Of a stretch of DNA of 64,000 nt, positions 38,037 through 47,458 are shown in pieces. The position numbers and the translations under genes are program-made. Every line of letters begins with the position of its first letter. Position 1 is the stretch's first letter. The notes under the pieces are model-generated. The model saw only the letters and a list, made by a program, of their open reading frames with translations. It had not been told where the DNA came from and did not search any database. The stretch covers positions 9,166,701-9,230,700 of the forward strand of contig NC_037261.1 of the NCBI RefSeq assembly GCF_000002425.4. Direction: 5' to 3'. Source of the DNA: Physcomitrium patens (Eukaryota; Streptophyta; Bryopsida; Funariales; Funariaceae).

Positions 38037-39900
38037 TGTCGTGTTGTAACATGACTATATAGTGAAAATACAAATAGAAAAGATTTATTAATACTTAGTC
38101 ATCTTAGATGTTAAAAATAATGGCCAATTCTAGTGCCAATATTCAGGGGCTAGTTATTGTCACCCCATTACAAACTGTACCACTTAAACGTGACAATAGC
38201 ATATGCTCTACCAATGTCATCAAATCAAGTACCCTCCATATCAACGGGACGACTAGGATCATTTTCTAACCCTACATGGAACAAGCCTAGTAGATATATA
38301 CCGGTGGAGACACCCAATATGCCTGATGGGGGTGCAAGAAGACCACTTCATTGTTTTTGATGCAGACAAATTAATCATTATGCTAGTGAATGTCCCAATC
38401 TTAGAGCTAGTGACAATTATGTGCAAGTATGTGGGAATAGCAAACAATCAGGGCATACTTATCAGCAATGTAATGCTTCGTTCAATTTCAATAATCGAGA
38501 TCAGCAGATCCAAAGCCAGGAAAAAATTGAGGAGATAAATTGAGGTCCTCAAGATTCTCCAGTAAATCAGATGGAATGAGTCCGAGCCATTCTTATTAGG
38601 AGTCGACAAAAGAAAAAAAGACCAATTCAATATTCAAGTGAGTCTGATGTGAAGGGCCAATTTGACCCAATTACGGGGACATCTAATTTAGGTCTTATTA
38701 TGGGCCTCTTACCCAGTATGACACCTGATTTGGTTGGACAACTCAATAAGGTCTCGAATACAGAGGCTTTGATTCCATTTCAAGCTATTCCATTCTCTAT
38801 GCCATTTTGGAGAGATGTCCTTTCTGTAGAAAGATCCTCTTAGAGGCAAGAATTCCATGGAAGCGGGTCGGTTGTTCCAATTTGGAGTCCAAGGCAGAAG
38901 AATAGGGGACCTCATGGAGTTAAAGGAAAAGAGAGGAAAAAGAAGAGGGCATTCGGAGATCAAGATTTTGAAATCAGAGAGCTAGCTTCAAGTTCCTTTG
39001 AAAGGTGTAGAATTGGATTTCATAGGATTTGGGAGGACTCTGCAATTGTTGCTCAAAGTCACTGTTTGTATTGGTGAATTGGGTTTTTGCAATAAAGTAA
39101 AGGTTAGTACTCTTGATTGTTTTTGTGAAATTAGAGAGACATCTATAGTTGAAATTTTAGAGATGTCTAGATGGTTGAGTATACTAAGTGCATGCAAAAA
39201 TTTGTGTTAATCTTATGGTATGGATAGAGGATATTTGATCATTAGTGTAAAGAGGTAACAGAAGTTGGCATATTGGAGTTGTTTAAGGTTTTTGTAATAT
39301 CTGAGATCTACCAACTAGAATAAGATGAATTTTGACGTGGTAAGTCGAGGACTTAGAGGTAGAGCTACACACAAAGTTTGAATGAGAATTAACAATAAGA
39401 AAAGGAAAAATTGTAAGTTAAAGTTCATCATCAACTTTCTAGGTGGCGGTCAAGGGACTTCAACCTAGATTTATGGTATTTTCTTGCAATTTGTAAGTTG
39501 GATTGGATTGAACTTCTTGAGTATTTAGAAGACTTGTAAAGACACTAGTGGTAGAAGTCTCACAAAAATCGGACAATCAGATTGAGAATTACAACTTGCC
39601 AAGGCTCACTGTCTAAGGTTAGGGTTTAAAATAAATAAATAAATAAAAATAAAAATAAAATGAAATAAAAATAACAAATAACAAATAACAAAAGAATCTG
39701 TGCTTATAATATCTAGAAGCTATTAAAAATAGTGTTCTAAGCACTTTGTATTTGGATTAACCTTTACATTGAAATCTAAAATAGTTTGTGTTTAGATGGT
39801 TGAAACCCACTAGACTACTTGGATACTTATAAAACATCATTTTATCTTTCACAATCAAATGCCCGGTGCGTTCTCAAGCTAGATAGCACGTAATAGGACA
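38037..39900 (+). repeat. C3 3' LTR
   Basis: 1864 bp, TGTCGTGTTGTAACATG to TAATAGGACA. Preceded by a purine-rich stretch (AGAGGGGATGGA). Carries the same captured gag segment (about 38100-38845; knuckle CRQINHYASEC near 38360) with different stops. 38920-39343 and its continuation match the 5' LTR perfectly over 430 bp, while flanking parts differ by roughly 4-10%. Confidence 0.8.
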
Positions 39901-39990
39901 ATGTAGGAACCAATTGGCAACCTTATAAATATAGAAATGAAGGTTTGAAGGTTCCATCAATGACATCTATCTGGACCAAAAGCAGTAAAA
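39901..39990 (+). pseudogene. End of B1 chromodomain
   Basis: Continuation of the B1 pol frame after the C3 insertion: WEPIGNLINIEMKV then RFHQ, matching the A1 chromodomain end WEPSRNLANASAKVKVFHQ. Chromodomains guide integrase to modified histones. Only meaningful together with the part before 30200. Confidence 0.7.
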
Positions 39991-40239
39991 TGAAGAATAG
40001 TAGCTTGATAAGATGACTTCATTATGAAGATTTTTAATTCTTTGCCTCATAAAAAAGAAGAAGAGGCAACCTCTAAAAAAATAATTATTGTCAAATATTT
40101 AGAATAGTATAAATAAGTAGTTTGAGTTCACGACCATAGCCTATTTATATTCTTTTGGTCTTGTCTACTTTATATGATATAGATAGTCAAGAGATAGATG
40201 CCTTGGTAATCATACCATCTCAATTAAGTAGCTTATGGA

Positions 40240-40529
40240 GATGACTCGAAGAAGAAGAGCCGCCTAAACTACAAAGACATCAAAAGATACCTAGTAATAG
40301 GTCATTGGTAATTGTATTTGAGGTAGAATTTGCCTATGAAGGATATCCAGAAGAAGTGTTTGCAGGAAAATTCCATAATGAAGATATCAAAGTTCATGCT
40401 TCATCACAAGTAGAAGGCTTTGGGTACTATCAATGGCTACAAAGGCCTATAAACCATTTATCATACAAAAAACAACTGAAATATATAACAGACACCATGC
40501 GACAGATGTTCAATTTCTTGCACATATAG
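40240..40529 (+). pseudogene. Third ORF of B1, downstream of pol
   Basis: The open stretch 40305-40529 encodes 74 residues ending GYYQWLQRPINHL and RQMFNFLHI. It aligns with the A1 third ORF (GHYRWLRGPINYL, RRILDFLNI), also placed between pol and the 3' LTR. A weak upstream match (RRRRAA) lies before a stop near 40264. No known domain. The frame has stayed open in DNA that is otherwise full of stops. Confidence 0.6.
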
Positions 40530-40582
40530 TAGCTTGTTGCAACATTACTTCTCAGAGACCTCGAAGCTAGAAGAAGAAGTGA

Positions 40583-41039
40583 TGTCACAAACATATAGCT
40601 GAAGAAGGTTCCAAAAGATTTTAGAAGATACTTGAAGGTTCTAGAAGGTTCTAAAAGATTCTAGAAGGTACCAGTAGATTCTAAGAAGGCTCTTGAAGGT
40701 TCTAGGAGATTCTAGAAGATTTTGGAAGATTCCAATAGATTCTAAGAAAGTTCTGGAAGATCATGGGAGGTCCTAAAAGGTTCTAGGAGGCTTTAGATGA
40801 TTTAGGAAGTTGCTAAAGAAGGATCTTAGGCTTAATTTGTTGTCAAGTCTCATAGAAATTTCTTAAGAAACTTCTTAGGACCTAGTATATATAGGAGTCA
40901 AGGTTGAGGGGATCCTAAATCTCGACAACTTATTTCTTGTGGTCTAGTTAGGACCTTTTGCCTTGTATCTAGTTGTTTTAATATCAAGTTAACTCCATTC
41001 TTTGGTCTTAAATCCTTGTCTTGTATATACTACCTAATA
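40583..41039 (+). repeat. B1 3' LTR
   Basis: 457 bp, TGTCACAAAC to CTACCTAATA, followed by the GACTT duplication. It is 49 bp longer than the 5' copy, owing to extra GAAGGTTCTAGAAGGTTC-type units near its start. Confidence 0.75.
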
Positions 41040-41259
41040 GACTTCATATAATATGATATATTTGATAAATCTGATATAAAAAGCTTAAGATGGAAGAAAT
41101 TTTGTTTTCTTAGATTATTTAAATTTTGGAAAAAAAAAGAAAGAGAGTTGAAAGAAGAACTATGGATGGTATTTTAATTGGAACTATAAGTAGAAGTACT
41201 AATAGAAGATAAGATATGTTTTTTGATTATAACTCTATAAGCATATTTGAAGCTTTTTT

Positions 41260-42817
41260 TTTATTTATATATTAGCAACATGTTAAAGATTACAAAGAAG
41301 GTATAGCAAACAAAGCATTAGATGCAATTGTGGATAAGAATAATCAATTTGAAGGAAATGATATTACAAAGTATTTAAGGTACTATATAAAAGAAATAGA
41401 GTTGAAATGTATTTCAAAATTAAAAATGGTTCAATTAAATAAATTGGCTAATGCATCAAAAATAAGAAATCATGTGAAGTCTATTATAGGAAATTTTAGA
41501 GATTCATAAAAAAAACTATCTCAAGTATTAAAAGATGATTTTTTTAAAAGATGATGACAAGATTATAAAGAAGTCATTTTTTGAATGGATTGAAAGGCCT
41601 AAGAAGGAGCTTTTAGCAATAAAATTATTAGGCAAATTTGAATAGCAATATTCTTATTTATCAAAGAAAGAGAAAATTATTGAATCGAAATAAAGTAAAG
41701 ATTTTTTTTCAAGCGCCTAATAGAGAATTCGAAGAGAAGTTGAAAATCTTACTTGAAGTTAAAGAAGAAGATGAAGGATTGATAATAAATTAAAAGAAAT
41801 TAGAAAATAAAATAAGATTGCTAAAAAATAAATAATTAATAAATAAAAATGATAAGATGGATATTTAAAGATCATTATAAGTTTCTAAGTTAAAAATATC
41901 TACTACCTATTCTACATCTATAATTCAACCTTTAATGGCTATATTAAAGAAAGAAGAAATAGACATCAATGAAATTATAGAAGAAATGAGAGATTTATAA
42001 ATAAAATTTGTAAAACTTGAAAAAAATGATTAATTATCAAAAGTATGAATAAGATAAAATTTAGGACCAATAGAAGGTATAGTACATATGTGCATGTGAT
42101 GTAATAGCATAGATCATTCAAGAAGAAAATGTGAGGATTTTACAAAGGTGCTACATAAAAAGATTATTTTTTTCAAAGATGGTATGATACATTTAAAAGA
42201 AAGTAAAGAAAAATTAGAAAAAAATTTTGATAAAGAAAGAATGAAGATATTTGTAGAAGATGCTTTTAAAGTGCATACAATCTCAAGCAATGAAGCATCA
42301 ACATATTGAATGGAAGAAAAAAAAAAAAAAATGTTAAAATATTAATCTAAAATTTCTAGGAGAATCTGGTTTTTTGTGGTCAAATGTAACAAGTTATGCT
42401 AAAAAAGAAAATTTTACTAGAGATGATTTAAAACATATAAAAAATAACATTAAAAAAATTATTAGATAGGATGATTTAATAGATGGATTATCAGTGCATG
42501 GTTATATTACAAAGAATTAATATAAAATATTAATAGAAAAGAAATAAAAGAAAGATGAAAATAATAAAAGGCCATAAAAAAAAACTATAAGAGGAGAAAA
42601 AATATGACAACTAAAGAATTCCATGTATGAAGAGATAATAAAGAATATTTCTACAAAAAAAAATAGAAAATTGGTAGAAAAAAAATAAAGGTTCATGCTT
42701 ACAAATTATAATCAAATATTGAAGCTGCTACAGATTTAAAGAAAGTATTAAAAGAACAAATTTTAAATAAAAAGGTTGAATTCATAATTAGAGAAATCCT
42801 AAAAATTATAAAAGCAT
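41260..42817 (+). pseudogene. gag of C4
   Basis: The decayed frame reads KALDAIVDKNNQFEGNDI, KYLRYYIKEIELKCISK and IRNHVKSIIG, aligned with the C1 gag start region, and continues through a Lys/Glu-rich region to about 42800. A CCHC trace (CMCNSIDHSRRKCED, with stops) lies near 42090. It is the most degraded gag in the window. Cut at 42818 by a solo LTR and continued at 44560. Confidence 0.6.
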
Positions 42818-44559
42818 TGTCGTGATGTAACATAAATAATAGGTGAAAGAGTGTAGAAATTATTATAATATAGGAAATCTTAGTTCAAAGTATTAGAGCA
42901 AATTATCTTAGAAATATAGTTAATAGTAAAAAGGGTAGTAAAACTAAAAGGTACCAATGTTGCCTTTTTAGAAAGGTGACATATACTTACTTAGTTGGAC
43001 CATAAATAAGGCAAAACAAAGTAGATTGGAAAAATAAATGATATAGGCATCTTTAAAAGGAAGTTAAGAGTAAATTATAGCAAAATTTACTTAGAAAAAT
43101 TAGATATTGATACCCAAAGAGGACTGGTTATGAATCAAGGTCGAAATCAGATCCTAAGTCACAAAACCGAGTCTTGACGTCAACTCTAGGATTCTTTTGC
43201 AAATCGGAGAGTGAAATTTGATAGCATATTGGATAAGATTTCTATAAGCATTGGATTTGGGCAATTCGGAGTTTTTATGACTTTGTAAGAGCTTTACAAA
43301 GTCAAGATTGTTTTCAGATGACATGGGTTTTGTAAAATAAAATAGGTTTGATGTTTCTAGTGATTTCAAGAGTTTTATAATAGATCTACAAGTAGAAATT
43401 TGTGGATTAATGGTCATAGTTGTGCTTAATATGTATTATGAATCTTAACTTAATTTAATGGTTGAATTGAGGGTTATTGAGGTTTAAGTCAGTGAAGGTC
43501 TTAGAAAGTAGAATTTATAGTCCAGTGAGGATTTTTTAGATTTCTTGTAATTTACTATTTGGATTAGAGTGAAATTTATGTGAGAAGATATTAGACTTAT
43601 TTTTCTATGTGTATGAGAATTTTGAGATCAATCGAATAGTGAAAAGAAGAGATATTGGCTCTGAGAGATTGGCATCAAGGTTGGAGGAGGAGGCTGGCCA
43701 ATACCCGAGCACATTTTTGAGGTTACCGTCTATTTGATAATTTCGATCTTTTTCAAAATTTTTGTGCTTGTTTTCAACTTAGTTTTTAAGAAGTTTGAAA
43801 ATTTTGAATTAAGATCAACTGTTCATTCATAAGTTATTGAGGTTTAATTTTGTTATAGAAATTACTAGGGTTTGGTTAAGATTTGATTTAAGGTTAGGAT
43901 TTGATTAGGGTTTGATTTAGGATTAGAGTTTGGTTACGGTTTCATTTAGGATTTAGGATTAAGATTAGGATTTAATTAAGATTTGATTTAGGATTAGGAT
44001 TTAATTAGGATTTGATTTAGGATTAGGATTTGGTTAGGATTTGGTTTAGGATTTAGGATTTGGTTAGGGTTTGATTTAGGATTAAGATTTGATTTAGGAT
44101 TTAGAGTTTGGTTTAAGGGTGGTTAGGATTTGATTTAGGATTAGGATTTGGTTAGGGTTTGATTTAGGATTAGGATTTAGTTTAGAATTTAGGATTTGGT
44201 TAGGATTTGATTTAGGATTAGAGTTTGATTTAGGATTTAGGATTTTATTTGAGATTATTTAGGATTTAAAAATTAGTTAGTTTTTTGCCTAAATTTGGAA
44301 TGAAGTAAGATTTCAACTTGGATTAAATTAAGATTGAATTGAGATGTGTTTGAGATATGTTTGTAATCATTTTAATATTTCTTTAAGATTTCTTATTATT
44401 TCTTTGGAATTCCTTTGAAGTTTCTCTGAATTTGATTAAAGCTTGTTTAATATTATTAGTATTCTATTAGAATTAGAATTTTGTTGTTGCAATTTCTATT
44501 CTACCTTCTACAGCCAGGTGCTCGAAGCATTCTCAAGCAAGACTTCACATATTACAACA
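42818..44559 (+). repeat. Solo LTR of C4-type, with telomere-like tract
   Basis: Starts TGTCGTGATGTAAC and ends ...AAGACTTCACATATTACAACA, both family C LTR termini; about 1742 bp. The U3-like part resembles the C4 5' LTR, not C1 or C3. It interrupts C4 gag. The flanking four bases (GCAT left, GTGT right) no longer match, so no duplication is proven. Confidence 0.65.
43866..44262 (+). repeat. TTTAGG-type degenerate tandem repeats in the solo LTR
   Basis: About 400 bp of irregular repeats such as GGATTTGATTTAGGATTAGG and GGTTAGGGTTTGATTTAGG, close to the plant telomere unit TTTAGGG. A decayed counterpart occurs in the C4 5' LTR at about 25540-25790. Confidence 0.75.
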
Positions 44560-45352
44560 GTGTGAATTTTATAAATTTATTGTTAATATAATAAAGAATA
44601 AATAATAATCTATAAGAGATACTATGATATCAAATACATAAAGAATAAAAACAATAGAAAGCAATGAAGATGAAGAAGATGAAATACGAATTTTTGGAAA
44701 TATTTTTTAAATAAGATTTACAAAAATAAATAAATAAATAAATGTGATTCAAGTTTTTAATTATTATTCTTAAAGTCATTGAATAAAAGCTACTACAAAA
44801 ACTTTAATAAAATTAGAAGACTTAGAAGAACCAATTGTAGCATTAATGATCATGATTCTAAAATTAATTTAATATTAAAAGAATTGTATATAAAAAATGG
44901 CCCATTGATATTAAATATGGATGAATGATAAGAACAACAAACAATTCAAAGAGAGATTTGTATGGAGCTTGTCCAAATATCATGATGACAATATGAGATG
45001 TTATTCATGAATAAATTTTTTTTTTACAAGATATGTCTATATATCCTATTATATTAAGACAATCATATATTATTGCTATATAAATGGAAATAAAGATAAT
45101 AGATGATAGTTTAGCCTATGCAAGAATAAAAAATCAAGATAGAAAGAAGGTGTAATTTTTAATGATTTCGAAAAATAAAAATAAAAATCAAGATAGTTTG
45201 ACAGAATACTATTTGTTAAAGATATAAAAAGAATTTGAAGATCTTCATGACTCAAAGGATTTTTACTAGATGCCATTATAAATCATGGTTACAATAGTAG
45301 AAAGAATCATGGCTTTTTGCCTAGTAGAAGAAATAAGGCCATTATAAGATTA
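44560..45352 (+). pseudogene. gag-protease region of C4
   Basis: After the solo LTR, the frame continues with traces matching C1: ATTKTLIKLEDLEEPIVAL (C1: ATTEVLVKVGDIEEPIVAL) near 44790-44850, the protease region with its active site lost, and further matches to about 45250. Cut at 45353 by the A2 LTR. Confidence 0.55.
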
Positions 45353-45881
45353 TGTCTTACACATAATAATTATCTATATAATAAGGTAGAATTAGATAAA
45401 AGTAGATAAAAGTAGATTAATTTTATAATATCTTCTAAAGAAGCTTCATAGATGCGGTTTTGAATTTATATGTGTTTATAGTTGATTTTTAGGTTAGAAA
45501 CTTGGTCAACAAGTTAGCCACGTATTACACATATGGATTACTTATAGAATAAGCTAATTATATGAGGCACACATAGAAAAATTGTCTTATAAATTAAAAA
45601 ATGTGGTTGACAAAGTCAATACATATTGGAGGTCCTATAAAATATTACCATGTAGCTCCTAAGTAGATAATATGTAAAGAGACAAGAGTGAAGTCTTCTT
45701 CACTCAAATCAATTTCTTTCTTACTCTAGTTTAGATTAAAGAGTCTTAAATTTTCTTGACTTTTGGCAATATCCATTCTAATTTCTTTTTAATATACATA
45801 TTTTCTTACTTTTATTTTATATACTTCTTTGAGAAAAATTTCACTTAATTATTTGCTTTCATTGGTTTCTTATCCTTGACA
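45353..45881 (+). repeat. A2 5' LTR
   Basis: 529 bp, TGTCTTACACATAATAATT to TTATCCTTGACA. Matches A1 LTR landmarks: ACTTGGTCAACAAGTTAGCCA, the hairpin region CAAGAGTGAAG...CTTCACTC, and the terminal CTTGACA. Confidence 0.75.
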
Positions 45882-46121
45882 GATTCATAAGAATATATTC
45901 ACAATATTAGAGCTTTGTCTTTTCTTGATTAAGAGGAAATTATCTCTTTTTTTTTAATAAGACATAAGCATATTAGAAGTTACGGATTACCTTCTTTTGA
46001 ATTAATATTGCCTTTAATATTTTCTTTGTTCTCAAGTCCTCTCTTTTATTTATCTTAAGAAATATTAGATATTTTTTTTTTTAGCATTATCATGATAATT
46101 GTTTTTTAAATACAGACTAAA

Positions 46122-46375
46122 ATGAAAAAAATACAAGAGCAATTTAGAGACTTAATACTTGAAATGCATCAACTCAATTTACCACCACAAGAAGCAACAA
46201 GAACGACAAGAAGCAAAGATATAGAAATGATTAAAATTACTTCAATATCTATATCAAATCATATCTATTTTCTTATAATAGAATATCCTTCTAATATTAA
46301 AAAACTAAAGATTATATTACTTGAAAAGTTTGATTTCAAAAGATCTAAGTTTCAAGAATTTATCAATCAAGTACA
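46122..46375 (+). pseudogene. gag of A2, N-terminal part
   Basis: Open for 84 element codons: MKKIQEQFRDLILEMHQLNL, then PPQEATRTTRSKDIEMI and FDFKRSKFQEFINQV, aligning with A1 gag (QLRELMLAMHQLNLPPQGATR, FDGTRSKFRGFINQV). Interrupted in FINQV by B2. It would be a capsid precursor. Confidence 0.7.
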
Positions 46376-46419
46376 TGTTAGGGAAATAATCCTTAGAACC
46401 TTCTAGAGACAAGTTTCTA

Positions 46420-46581
46420 GAACCTTCTAGAAGCAAGTCTCTAGAACCTTCTAGAAGCAAGTCTCTAGAACCTTCTAGAAGCAAGTCTCTAGAACCTTCT
46501 AGAAGCTTCTTAGTTGGTAGAAGATGTTAGGGACATAGTCTTTAGAACCTTCTAGAGACAAGTTTCTAGAACCTTCTAGAA
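46420..46581 (+). promoter_or_regulatory. Heat shock element array in the B2 LTR
   Basis: GAACCTTCTAGAA, a perfect nGAAnnTTCnnGAAn trimer, occurs at 46420, 46444, 46468, 46492 and 46569, with further GAA-TTC pairs between. It lies 70-230 bp before the TATA box, a normal place for activator sites. This consensus is the binding site of heat shock factors; binding here is inferred. Confidence 0.65.
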
Positions 46582-46651
46582 GTAAGTCTCTCGAACCTTC
46601 TACAAGCTTCCTAGTTGGTAGAAGTTGCTTGAGAAGCTTCTTAAATAGGAG

Positions 46652-46694
46652 TATATATTGGAATCGAGGCTGAAGAGTTCTTCAATCTCGACAA
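46652..46694 (+). promoter_or_regulatory. B2 core promoter and self-primer candidate
   Basis: TATATATT begins at 46652; a CA pair at 46683-46684 lies 32 bp downstream, as expected for a plant transcription start. The first 11 nt would be AATCTCGACAA, complementary at 10 of 11 positions to the site at 46818-46828. Confidence 0.6.
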
Positions 46695-46817
46695 CACATC
46701 TCTTAGAGCTCTAGTTCACCTCTCTAGTGTTGTTTTCATCTGATTAATCTAGTTCTTGTCAGTTCTTCTTGAACTTCTTGTTAGATCTCGAGTCTATATT
46801 TCTGTGTCTGTGACAGT

Positions 46818-46828
46818 TTGTCGAGACT
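46818..46828 (+). promoter_or_regulatory. B2 primer-binding site, self-priming type
   Basis: TTGTCGAGACT, two bases after the LTR end. Its reverse complement AGTCTCGACAA differs at one position from the predicted transcript start of this LTR and at a different one from that of the B1 5' LTR (AGTCTTGACAA). Confidence 0.6.
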
Positions 46829-46907
46829 GCATTCACCTCAGATATCAGAGCTAGTTTCTTCCTTGTTAGAGTGTGGATTACCCCTCTGCTTGGAAGTGTA
46901 CTAGCAT

Positions 46908-47051
46908 TTTAGAGGTTGCGGATTACCCTCCTCTAAACTGATACTTCTTTTGTTACAATATTGGAGTCTTATTCTTCTTGGAGAGAGTAGATTACCCCTT
47001 TTCTTGAAGCTCTTAAGGCATTTTAGAGGTTGCGGAGTACCCTCCTCTAAA
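46908..47051 (+). repeat. Duplicated hairpin in the B2 leader
   Basis: TTTAGAGG (46908-46915) pairs with CCTCTAAA (46930-46937), and the same arms recur at 47022-47029 and 47044-47051. Both loops hold CGGA-TACCCT. The surrounding 70 bp are also duplicated. A weaker version of the hairpin lies in the A1 leader (60766-60797). Confidence 0.65.
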
Positions 47052-47095
47052 CCAATATTGTCTTCTTGTAGAGTCATTTCTGTCCTTCTCCTAGA

Positions 47096-47458
47096 ATGGC
47101 CAGAGGCCAAGACATTAGTATGACATAAAGTTCGGAGTCCAAGTTGGATGCTATCATGAATGCCCTCGCTACGTTATCGCAAAGAACTGCAGAGATTGAA
47201 GGAGTCGTGGCAAGGCTTCATAATGATGGAGCATCTGGGATGGCACAATCTAGGTTGCACCAGCCTCAAACTTCTACACTTGGAGAAGCAACTTTGCCTC
47301 AAGTTCAACAAGCACCGCTGGTTCTACAACATAAGGAGCCCCGAGTTAGCTTTCCGGACAAGTTCGATGGTATGCGTTCCAAGTTTCGAGGATTTGTCAA
47401 CCAAATCAAGTTGATAACAATTTTATAGCCCGAACACTATCCAACAGAGGAGTCACGT
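47096..47458 (+). pseudogene. gag of B2, N-terminal part
   Basis: From ATG 47096 (MARGQDISMT) with a stop at 47126, then MDAIMNALATLSQRTAEIEG, a Gln/Pro-rich stretch, and FPDKFDGMRSKFRGFVNQ. A stop at 47426-47428 precedes PEHYPTEESR, where C1 is inserted. The continuing half is at 62401. Capsid precursor of the virus-like particle. Confidence 0.75.

Larger units (their letters stand above)
30200..39900 (+). mobile_element. C3, family C gypsy element with long LTRs
   Basis: LTRs at 30200-32052 and 38037-39900, 4-bp duplication ATGT at 30196-30199 and 39901-39904, and a decayed single-frame gag-pol between. LTRs are about 0.5 kb longer than those of C1 because they keep a longer gag-derived segment. 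Inserted in the B1 chromodomain, whose reading resumes immediately after the right duplication. Confidence 0.8.
25933..41039 (+). mobile_element. B1, family B chromodomain gypsy element
   Basis: LTRs at 25933-26340 and 40583-41039 flank gag, pol and a third ORF. A 5-bp duplication GACTT lies at 25928-25932 and 41040-41044. C3 (30200-39900) is inserted within its chromodomain. An internal deletion has removed the integrase core. The coding frames carry many stops, mostly C-to-T or G-to-A changes. Confidence 0.8.
24506..45352 (+). mobile_element. C4, oldest family C gypsy element, interrupted and truncated
   Basis: Pieces of one ancient element on the plus strand: 5' LTR (24506-25927 plus 41045-41058), leader and gag (about 41059-42817), then gag-protease (44560-45352). 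It is interrupted by B1 and by a solo LTR, and replaced at 45353 by A2. The gag translation (KALDAIVDKNNQFEGNDITKYL) aligns with that of C1 (TLQAVVNKIDQFDGRNISRYL, split for length). It is extremely AT-rich. No 3' LTR exists in the window. Confidence 0.7.
45353..46375 (+). mobile_element. A2, decayed family A element, 5' end only
   Basis: Plus-strand copy of family A: 5' LTR (45353-45881), leader (45882-46121) and the start of gag (46122-46375), cut by B2. The LTR aligns along its whole length with the A1 LTRs read from the minus strand, with many C-to-T and G-to-A differences. Confidence 0.75.
46376..46815 (+). repeat. B2 5' LTR with GAA/TTC arrays
   Basis: 440 bp, TGTTAGGGAAATAATCC to TGTGTCTGTGACA. 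The first 250 bp have 24-bp repeats holding GAACCTTCTAGAA. A shorter duplication of the LTR start (TGTTAGGGACATAGTC) begins near 46525. TATATATT (46652-46659) precedes the candidate start AATCTCGACAA at 46684-46694. Confidence 0.75.

Noticed and set aside
42814..44563. Target duplication of the solo LTR
   Set aside because: Flanking four bases GCAT and GTGT do not match; decay could explain this but I cannot show it.
46843..46852. TATCAGAGCT as the working initiator-Met tRNA primer site of B2
   Set aside because: It lies 27 nt from the LTR and lacks the TGG complement of CCA; the 11-nt self-complementary site next to the LTR fits better. Kept as a finding in its own right.
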